This document shows, in pieces, positions 56,250 through 64,000 of a stretch of 64,000 nt of DNA. Origin of the DNA: Aspidiotus rigidus (Eukaryota > Arthropoda > Insecta > Hemiptera > Diaspididae); contig JAVHKY010000004.1 in assembly GCA_035079385.1 (NCBI GenBank), forward strand, positions 19,251,001 to 19,315,000, read 5' to 3'. The notes under the pieces are model-generated. The model did not search any database and had not been told where the DNA came from. It saw only the letters and a program-made list of their open reading frames with translations. The position numbers and the translations under genes were made by a program. Each line of letters starts with the position of its first letter. The stretch's first letter is position 1.

Positions 56250-56319
56250 TGAATAATTTCTATGTTCCATGTTTTACCTTTTGTATTACAATATCATACT
56301 CAATAATTTTTTACGTACA

Positions 56320-56325
56320 AATAAA
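56320..56325 (+). terminator. Probable polyadenylation signal of the ACE-like gene
   Basis: AATAAA lies 71 bases after the ACE-like stop codon in AT-rich DNA; a second lies near 56369. Confidence 0.6.
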
Positions 56326-56394
56326 AATTTTATAAGATGATTGTTAGTTTCGTTTCAAAATTGTTTGAAATAAAAATTTCTTTTATTCTTTACA

Positions 56395-56460
56395 AAATCG
56401 CTGGGAACCTGTTCTATGGGTCAAATTGGTTTTGGTATTGAGAATCCAAAGTCTCACTGC
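56395..56460 (+). mobile_element. Fragment of the GGAACCTGTTCTATG repeat family
   Basis: CGCTGGGAACCTGTTCTATG, then GGTCAAATTGGTTTTGGTAT and TGAGAATCCAA match the right-hand block of the copies at 34.7, 35.1 and 60.1 kb. Only one end is seen. Confidence 0.65.
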
Positions 56461-56945
56461 TGTCATATATTATGGCTCAAAATTCGAAATTTAGTTCGCG
56501 ATACCTCCGTGAGGTTGCCCCTCCAAGACATGTCTTCCCGAAGTTCTCTGAATTTAAGCCCCTAATTACAAAATTGGCGAGTTTGCACCACCCCCGCGAG
56601 TTTGCTCCCCGAAAAGGTACCTTACACATGATCCAGAATCCTAGTATCTAATTCCAAAATTTATGAATTCACACCACCCCTTCGAGTCACCCCCCTAATA
56701 ATCTTGTATACTGTATCCTTTCTCTTCCATCAAAATAAACCATGACGTCATCAACCGTGATCTCAAGGCCTTTTCCAACTATGAAATCCACAACCGCTAC
56801 CCCGAGTCTGATTCTGAAATCTGCGAGTTAAATCCACCTTCCTTTATCCTTGTAATCTATATTGGTTTAGTGTATGCTTCTATACTACTTGTTAGGCTTA
56901 TATTAGGACTGGTTTTGAGAAGGCTAATAATATAGACCTAGAGTA
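56461..56945. other. Non-coding, nothing recognised
   Basis: Short CCCC-rich words (CACCCCCGCGAG, CACCCCTTCGAG) and one TGACGTCA at 56743-56750. No gene. Confidence 0.4.
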
Positions 56946-56949
56946 GTTC

Positions 56950-58160
56950 AGTATCCCAGTTACTTGTAGGTCCTTGGGCCGCTCTTGAGGGGCGTCGCAT
57001 TAAGCTTGTCTGCTATGCGGATGATAGTACACTAGTCGCGACTTTAGTTCCAAAACCTCGTAAGTCCATTTTTATCAATTTTAGGATTTTTGCATTTTTT
57101 TATTTCGTACACTGTTCTGAATCAGTTGAGATTGGTAGAACAAATTTTTGGTTTTTTGGACTTACGAGGTTTTGGAACTGGAGTCGCGTAGTGGTATGCA
57201 CTGCTGAAACAATTGTATCGGTGGAAAGCAGGGTAAGCCGGGCCCTACAGGTAGTGACGCGTTGGATTGAGTCCGCCAAACTAGAACTTGCAGTAGGTAA
57301 GACGGAAGCCATTCTATTCACGACCTGTCAAAAGTTCAGTCCATTCACCTTTCGACTTCCAGGTGTATGGTAATCAAGACCAAGAAGGTAATGAAGGACC
57401 TAGGCATCAACGTTGAACTTCAGATACCATTTCCTGATGACAGCGGAAACGGCAGGCAGGGTAGTTATATACCATTGCCGTCTTATGAGGAATGTAGGAA
57501 AGCCAAGAGAAGCAAGAAGAAGGATGATCTTCCCATACGGTGCCCCAGTGTAAGCCGACTCAACAAAGAAAGAAGAAAGATAGTGAATACTCAATGAAAA
57601 GCTGCCCTAAGGTGTGTTAGTTCCTACCGCACTGTCGCTCTTTGCGTATTAGCAAGTTCACCATCACTTGAGCTCCTGGCTGAGGAGAGAGTGGTAGTGA
57701 TGAAAGCAAGCAAGAAGACAACGACCGATCAAGAGGTTTTATGGGTTGAGCAGAAGAGAAATGGAAAATAAGAGCTGGGTAAACGGGCAACCCGTGTGTT
57801 ATGACGCGACCTTAATGAGTGGCTGAACCGAGACCATAGTCAGCTGAACTTCCACCTGACGCAGGTGTTGAACGTCCATGGCTTCTTTTACAAAAACCTT
57901 TATGAGAAGTTGAAGAAAGTTGAGGAGGCAACGTATTCGCACTACAACCCTGGGTGGGATGATGGACTACAGCTCACCTTATTTGAGTGTGAGGCGTGAG
58001 CGGGTCTCTTCAAGAGATTGGGGTAGATGAAGCGCTTGCTCCGAGTAGCTTGATAGCCATCAGGCTAGGTTCTGAAGAAGCATGAAACCAGGTGTATGCA
58101 TTTGCAGCCACCGTCATGAAGAATAAGGTGGGCACAGCAGTTTCTCCAGGTCATTGGGTA
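56950..58160 (+). mobile_element. Degenerate R1-type non-LTR retrotransposon (RT to C-terminus)
   Basis: RRIKLVCYADDSTLVAT at 56993-57043 carries the YADD catalytic box (57014-57025). After a small insertion it resumes at 57197 with ETIVSVESRVSRALQVVTRW, IESAKLELAVGKTEAILFTT, KFSPFTFRLPGV and IKTKKVMKDLGINVE, the RT segment downstream of the active site in R1-clade elements. C-terminal pieces follow: ASSPSLELLAEERVVVMKAS-like (57640), ECEAWAGLF-like Cys-containing end (57985). Many stops and a shift at 57430. Insect R1-clade relatives commonly insert in rDNA, but there is no rDNA here. Confidence 0.88.
57032..57191. mobile_element. Small inverted-repeat element inserted in the R1 remnant
   Basis: Left CTAGTCGCGACTTTAGTTCC and AAAACCTCGTAAGTCCA, with right TGGACTTACGAGGTTTT and GGAACTGGAGTCGCGTAG, are inverted repeats of about 38 bases with few mismatches. 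It splits the RT frame right after YADDSTLV; the frame resumes after it. The ends read TA|GTCGCGAC and GTCGCG|TA, which could be a TA target. Confidence 0.75.
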
Positions 58161-58164
58161 ACAG

Positions 58165-59560
58165 GAGTTTCGTGAGCGTGATCTGCGCGCGCGAGAAAAA
58201 CAGAGCCCTCTGTAACATAATCAACTTCTCTGGATTGCACGTCTCAATTAATGTTTCGATCTATGCATAGTGGTCATATAGGCCTTCTCTGTCTCGACGC
58301 TGAAGTTCAAAATGAAAATACAACATCCTTGGACAGCGACGTGTTTTCAAATAGGATGATGACGACTCCTTGAGAAGTAGCGCCCATGCCATCACAGACA
58401 ATGTGGTTTTCAAAGGCTACTGTTGATTACAGAACGACAAGTACCTCTGCCCTCTATAAGACCTTCGGATAAGTAAGCAGGCAAAAAGTTTTGCACGCTT
58501 TTAGTTGGACGGAGGAAATGGTGGGATGAGAGGAGATATCGCCAGACACCCTGCGCTCAACACGAATCACGTGAATTTGCATCTTGTATAGCCAAAGATA
58601 CTTATTTGGTCCTACAAAAAAAGTCATTCATTTTCTGTTTTGTCACATTCTATTTCCTGTGCCGAAAGGTAGTACCTGTAAACCTGAAAATTGTGTTAAA
58701 GTCCTACAAAAAAATGTACTTTACACTTCCAACGATAAAGTCGTGCAGAGAAAGCAATAGCTAATGAATTTTCCCTCCGTTTTTTCTATCGCAAATGAGC
58801 TTCGACTTTCGTAGGTGAAAATTGAGGAAGCTAAATTGGTGTGCGATATCTGTAATTTAAGTCATTATAGGTAGCTGAAGAAACTCCCTACCTGTTGCAG
58901 TGCACGCACGCACGTAAGTCTATTTAATTAGGATCAGTAGGAAGCTTACTATCTCTCTTTTTTTCTATTTTATACGAGAAACTCTTCGAATGTGTGCTTT
59001 ATAATACAATATGTAGGTATACGTGTTAATTAAAGTTCTATATCTGATGACAATGACCCGAATGCAAACGGACTTGCCCGTATTCCGTAAACTTGGATTT
59101 ATTACCTATGCAATGTCATTCGTGACTACTGATATTATATTTTGCACTTTGTTTCCTCTAAAGAATAATTGTAGTTGAAGTTACTTAATGTAGGTGGTAA
59201 TTAAGTATAAAAGTGAAATACAATCTTTCGACTGTTCGGTACTTCAAAACTAATTTTCAACAGAAACCTGGTTCTTGGAGGATTTTGTAAACTACCAGCC
59301 ACTTTCCAATGTTAAAATTTTAATTTTTGAGTCGCGTTCGAATGAGAACTGCAGAAAGGTACCTTCTTGGAGAAATTTCGTTCATCTCGAAAGAATAAAA
59401 TCTCGGTCAGTGATCGAATATCGATATTGAAACCAAATTATTAACGTAGGTAAATAACAAGTTCAGAGAGAAGCTTCGACAGATGTTTACTATTCTATAT
59501 TGTACAACATAATGAATCAGAAATGCGATTAAAGACAGAGGTTAGACAGAAATTATAAAT
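58165..59560. other. Non-coding, nothing recognised
   Basis: No gene, RNA or repeat recognised. Confidence 0.4.
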
Positions 59561-59568
59561 TTGCTTTA

Positions 59569-59692
59569 GTCTGATCGCAAATACAATGGGTCACGTAAAC
59601 AAACCCGCGACCCGCGTCTAGGATTACAATGGGAGGAAGCGGTCCACGGATTTGTTTACAGTGCCAGCGACCAATTCTATTTGCGATCAGAC
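59569..59692. mobile_element. MITE with TA flanks and CTGATCGCAAATA ends
   Basis: The left end GTCTGATCGCAAATACAATG and right end TATTTGCGATCAGAC are inverted repeats of at least 15 exact bases, continuing imperfectly (GGTCACGTAAACAAA / TTTGTTTACAGTGCC). Flanking dinucleotides are TA on both sides (59567-59568, 59693-59694), the target preferred by Tc1/mariner elements. 124 bp, non-coding. Confidence 0.75.
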
Positions 59693-60064
59693 TAGAGATA
59701 TTTCTATACACTCTTGTCGTTTTGAATTTGGTAATTGAAGATTTGTGCACGGTGATACTTGACAGCTTTGAGTGTTAACATTCTTGTGGCACTATCAAAC
59801 GATTTCGAACTGAATCTTTCTGGTAAAATCGATTGCGCACCTTTTGCGCACTGTTAGTGAGTGACTAGTTGGCGATTGGAGCACAGGGTACCCATAGAAT
59901 ATTTGCAACAACAACGCCTGTGCGTAAAGGCCCAACACGGACAAAAATTTCTAGCAACCGTCAACTAATAGCTCCCAGTCAGCAGTCTTCGAAGATTTTC
60001 GGAGGGGGAGGAAAGGTCTAATAACAATAAATTTTTTAATTATGCGGCACTGGACGGCAGTGCC

Positions 60065-62810
60065 GCATAATAAAAAAACGACGGCTTCCGTTACGAAGTT
60101 GAACGAGGAACGCCGGGAACCTGTTTTATGAGTGAAATGGGATTTGGTATTGAAAATTCAAGGAAGCCTAGACCTAGATAAAGCTAATATAAGCCTAGTG
60201 TAATATAGTTTGAGAGTCGAAATTTTTCTTTCAACTCTCCAGCTATGCTATCATATATAGCTGGAGAGTTGAAATTGTTCCAAGTCTCTTTCATATCATA
60301 TAAAGCTCGAGAGTCGAAATTTTTCTAAGACCCCTCCTATTATATATAGCTCGAGAGTTGAAATTTTTCCAAGTCCCCTCCTATCATATATGGCTCGACA
60401 GTCAAAATTTTTTCCAAGTCCCCCTCCTATCATGTATAGCTCGAGAGTCGAAATTTAAGTCCCCCTCCTATCATATATAGCTCGGGAGTCAAAATTTTTC
60501 CAAGTCCCCCTCCTATCATACATAGCTCGGGAGTCGAAATTTTGCCAAGTCCCCCTCCTACATATATAGCTCGAGAGTTGAAATTTTTTCCATGTCCCCT
60601 CCTATCATGTATAGCTCGAGAGTCGAAATTTTTTCCAAGTCCCCCACCTATCATGTATAGCTCGAGAGTCGAAATTTTCCTAAGACCTCTCCTATCATAT
60701 ATAGCTCGAGAGTTGAAATTTTTTCCAAGTCCCCTCCTATCATATATAGCTCGACAGTCAAAATTTTTTCCAAGTCCCCCACCTATCATGTATAGCTCGA
60801 GAGTCGAAATTTAAGTCCCCCTCCTATCATATATAGCTCGGGAGTCAAAATTTTTCCAAGTCCCCCTCCTATCATACATAGCTCGGGAGTCGAAATTTTG
60901 CCAAGTCCCCCTCCTACATATATAGCTCGAGAGTCAAAATTTTTTCCAAGTCCCCCCTCCTATCATACATAGCTCGAGAGTCGAAATTTTCCTAAGACCT
61001 CTCCTATCATATATAGCTCGACAGTCAAAATTTTTTCCAAGTCCCCCACCTATCATGTATAGCTCGAGAGTCGAAATTTAAGTCCCCCTCCTATCATATA
61101 TAGCTCGGGAGTCAAAATTTTTCCAAGTCCCCCTCCTATCATACATAGCTCGGGAGTCGAAATTTTGCCAAGTCCCCCTCCTACATATATAGCTCGAGAG
61201 TCAAAATTTTTTCCAAGTCCCCCCTCCTATCATACATAGCTCGAGAGTCGAAATTTTCCTAAGACCTCTCCTATCATATATAGCTCGAGAGTTGAAATTT
61301 TTTCCAAGTCCCCTCCTATCATGTATAGCTCGAGAGTCCAAAAATTTTTCCTAGTCCCCCTCCTATCATACATAGCTCGGGAGTCGACATTTTTCCAAGT
61401 CCCCCTCCTATCATACATAGCTCGGGAGTCGACATTTTGCCAAGTCCCCCTCCTACATATATAGCTCGAGAGTTGAAATTTTTTCCAAGTCCCCTCCTAT
61501 CATGTATAGCTCGAGAGTCGAAATTTTTTCCAAGTCCCCCTCCTATCATACATAGCTCGAGAGTCGAAATTTTTCTAAGACCCCTCCTATCATATAAAGC
61601 TCGAGAGCTGAAATTTTTTCGAAGTCCCCCCCCCCCATCATATAAGGCTCGAGAGTCGAAATTTTTTCCAAGTCCCCCTCCTATCATACATAGCTCGAGA
61701 GTCGAAATTTTTCTAAGACCCCTCCTATCATATAAAGCTCGAGTTGAAATTTTTTCCAAGTTCCCCTCCTATCATATACAGCTCGAGAGTCAAATTTTTT
61801 CTAAGACCCCTCCTATCATATATAGCTCGAGAGTCAAAATTTTTCTAAGACCCCTCCTATCATATATAGCTCGAGAGTCAAAATTTTTTCCAAGTCCCCC
61901 TCCTATCATATATAGCTTGAGAGTCAAAATTTTTTCCAAGTCCCCCTCCTATCATACATAGCTCGAGAGTCGAAATTTTTTCCAAGTCCCTTTCCTATCA
62001 TAGATAGCTCGAGAGTCGAAATTTTTCCAAGTCCCCCTCCGATCATATATAGCTCGAGAGTCGAAATTTGTCTAAGACCCCTCCTATCATATATAGCTCG
62101 AGAGCTGAAATTTTTTCCAAGTCCCCCCCCCCCCCCCCTATCATATAAGGCTCGAGAGTCGAAATTTTTTCCAAGTCCCCCTCCTATCATACATAGCTCG
62201 AGAGTCGAAATTTCTCTAAGACCCCTCCTATCATATATAGCTCGAGAGTCAAATTTTTTTCCAAGTTCCCCTGCTATCATATATAGCTCGAGAGTCGAAA
62301 TTTTTCTAAGACCCCTCCTATCATATATAGCTCGAGAGTCAAAATTTTTTCCAAGTCCCCCTCCTATCATATATAGCTTGAGAGTCAAATTTTCTCCAAG
62401 GCCCTTCCTATCATATATAGCTCGAGAGTCAAAATTTTTTCCAAGTCCCCCTCGTATCATATATAGCTCGAGAGTCGAAATTTTTCCAAGGCCCTTCCTA
62501 TCATATATAGCTCGAGAGTCGAAATTTTTTGTAAGTCCCCCTCCTATTATATATAGTTCGAGAGTCGAAAATTTTTGTAAGTACCCCTTCTATCATATAT
62601 AGCTCGAGAGTTGAAATTTTTTCCAAGTCCCCTCCTATCATATGTAGCTCGAGAGTCGAAATTTTTCCAAGTCGCTCTCCTATCATATATGACTCGAGAG
62701 TCGAAATTTTTCTAAGTTGTTCGCTGGACGGCGGACGGCGGACACCAGACGGCAAACGGCAAATTTCTCAAAAAGCCCCCCATAAAATAGGTTTGCTGTT
62801 AAAATTTATT
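60065..62810. mobile_element. GGAACCTGTTCTATG-family element expanded by a giant internal satellite
   Basis: The left block at 60076-60165 (CGACGGCTTCCGTTACGAAG, TTGAACGAGGAACGCCGGGA, ACCTGTTTTATGAGTGAAAT, GGTATTGAAAATTCAAGGAA, GCCTAGACCTAG) and the right block at 62722-62805 (GGACGGCGGACGGCGGACACC, AAATTTCTCAAAAAGCCCCCC, ATAAAATAGGTTTGCTGTTA) are the same two blocks that flank three units at 34676-35080. Between them lies the satellite listed separately. I infer one element whose unit number grew from few to about 53. Confidence 0.6.
60195..62720 (+). repeat. 46-47 bp satellite, about 53 copies
   Basis: The unit is TCCTATCATATATAGCTCGA then GAGTCGAAATTTTTTCCAAG and TCCCCC. Most units hold an XhoI-type CTCGAG and the AAATTT core. 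Variants: CCAAGTCCCC versus CTAAGACCCC, TATATAGCTCGAG versus ACATAGCTCGGG, and rare short units (GAAATTTAAGTCCC at about 60450, 60809, 61077). Variant CTACATATATAGC recurs at 60559, 60915, 61182 and 61453, spaced 356, 267 and 271, so there is higher-order structure. Long open frames in it are only a by-product of the unit. Confidence 0.97.
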
Positions 62811-62814
62811 GTAT

Positions 62815-64000
62815 CAGTTCCCGTCGTGCTCATTCAGTTTCATTTTTTCATTGGTTCCAAATCTAGTTCAAGGACTTTAAAAATTCTAGAAGGTGACCAT
62901 AGGCAACTGAAGAAGGGTTGGAGCTCTGATTTAGTTCGAAGACTTGAAAAATGTTGTGTACAAAGCTATAATTATATTTTTGTTTGGAAGGGTGAGAGCT
63001 CCAGATCAGGATGAGGGCTTGGGCACGCGGGCTCGGACTTTGGCTGAAAAGTGGGAAAAATGTTTTCAAAAGTGACCCGGTTGTAGGGGGGATGTGGAGT
63101 ACCTCTGACTTGGTTTTTGGAGGAATATTTTTAGAATATTGTGATATGATCTAGTTTAAGAGACTTGACAAAATGCACTTAACCTCTCGAAGGAAGAGGG
63201 GGTATTTCGTTTGAAGATGACCATAGATATCCGAGAAGTGAACTTTCAATCTAGTTGAAGTTTTGAAAAAAAAATTGACTTCCAAACTCCATTACTTTTG
63301 GGTTGGAGATTTCACTGATGGCCTCAACAAATGTCTTGAGAAGTGATACCCATACATCTTATCAGACCCTTTTAGCAGCGAGCGAATGGAGCTGCGAGGT
63401 TTTTAGACATCATTTTGGATACCGAATAGATGCACAAAATCAATGTCCCAACCTATGCTTTCTGACCGTTCAATAATTTTAAAAATCGCTGACCTCCGAA
63501 ATGAAGACGGTACTGAAAAAAGAATTGACAAACTATTACGCATAATGAGGATTTTTATTCGAGTACATTTTTTAATTAGATGAAAACTTGATACCTCAAT
63601 TTACAATCTACCTTAAATTCTCTTAATACTATATATAAGAATAATTTATTGTATCGTTCTGTAACTGACGCTAATCATTTCGAGTTCATTTAGGTTCAAT
63701 GAGCACAATTACGTGGAGGGCGAGAGGGGTGGAAAATCGGATTTAATAGGTTAAATAGACGGCGAGTTCACTCAATTTCTTCGTTTCTGATAAAAATGCA
63801 GCTGTACGTTACTTGCTAATTCTTGTTACACACTAGACGCTTTTGTGTTGACGGTGGCTATAGGTAAGACGATAAGTGATTGTGTAGAGGCTGGGTATAA
63901 AATAATTGTTTGCAATCGTATATACCACGTGTTAGTCGCATAACACGCAACAGCAGTATGCAGGCACAGATTCGTCGCATTAGAACGATTAACGTGTCAA
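62815..64000. other. Non-coding, nothing recognised
   Basis: No gene or repeat recognised after the satellite element. Small frames at 62793-63069 have no recognisable features. Confidence 0.4.

Noticed and set aside
60430..62460. Long open frames in the satellite on both strands (up to 178 codons)
   Set aside because: They are translations of the 46-47 bp unit in rotating frames; all are repetitive and there is no independent coding evidence.
60195..62720. CRISPR-like array
   Set aside because: Units are contiguous and similar along their whole length, with no unique spacers, and the genome is eukaryotic.

Overview
The window looks like a piece of an arthropod, most likely insect, nuclear genome. 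It is AT-rich, its genes are split by introns with ordinary GT-AG sites, intergenic space is long, and many degraded transposable elements are present. These include Penelope-like elements, Jockey/R1-type non-LTR retrotransposons and small inverted-repeat elements. Most of the computed open frames are short and lie in repeats or non-coding DNA. Species cannot be read from the sequence; a hemipteran is only a guess.

Two genes are secure. (1) The 3' part of an MNX/exex (extra-extra, HB9) homeobox gene lies on the + strand. Its exons are at 8410-8570 and 12170-12652, and an intron splits the homeodomain between positions 44 and 45. The 5' exons were not found. (2) An apparently complete membrane-anchored ACE-like metallopeptidase (peptidase family M2, Ance-type) lies on the + strand from 45464 to 56249. 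I reconstruct fifteen exons, 656 codons plus stop, with every splice phase compatible. It has a signal peptide, HExxH zinc site, third zinc ligand, three conserved disulfides and a C-terminal membrane segment. Weaker coding candidates are an FGF-like exon (39466-39659, +), a cysteine-containing exon (20490-20811, -), a short exon (about 48431-48530, -) and a histidine-rich open frame (about 40526-40861, +).

Region by region: 1-8.4 kb is mostly non-coding, with a Penelope remnant (2.9-4.3 kb), a small inverted-repeat element (4.86-5.17 kb) and a minus-strand RNase H remnant (6.2-7.1 kb). From 8.4 to 16 kb is the exex 3' half; its intron holds direct copies of a dispersed repeat, and an inverted copy follows the gene. 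From 16 to 34 kb is a transposon graveyard: RNase H remnants, three Penelope fragments, non-LTR C-termini, a long hairpin, tandem duplications, a TTTA microsatellite and a tRNA-Val-like sequence. From 34.5 to 36.3 kb is a cluster of one inverted-repeat family. From 38 to 44 kb are a non-LTR remnant, the FGF-like exon and a TCGAC-rich stretch. From 45.4 to 56.3 kb is the ACE-like gene with small transposons in its introns. From 56.9 to 58.2 kb is an R1-type remnant interrupted by a small inverted-repeat element. From 60.2 to 62.7 kb is a satellite of about 53 copies of a 46-47 bp unit.

The most interesting non-genic signal is that the satellite is flanked by the same end sequences that flank only about three copies of the related unit at 34.7-35.1 kb. 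This suggests the satellite grew inside a transposable element. The palindrome TGACGTCA is also strongly over-represented, with 15 exact copies. The genes do not form a pathway; exex is a transcription factor and the ACE-like protein a secretory-pathway or cell-surface peptidase.
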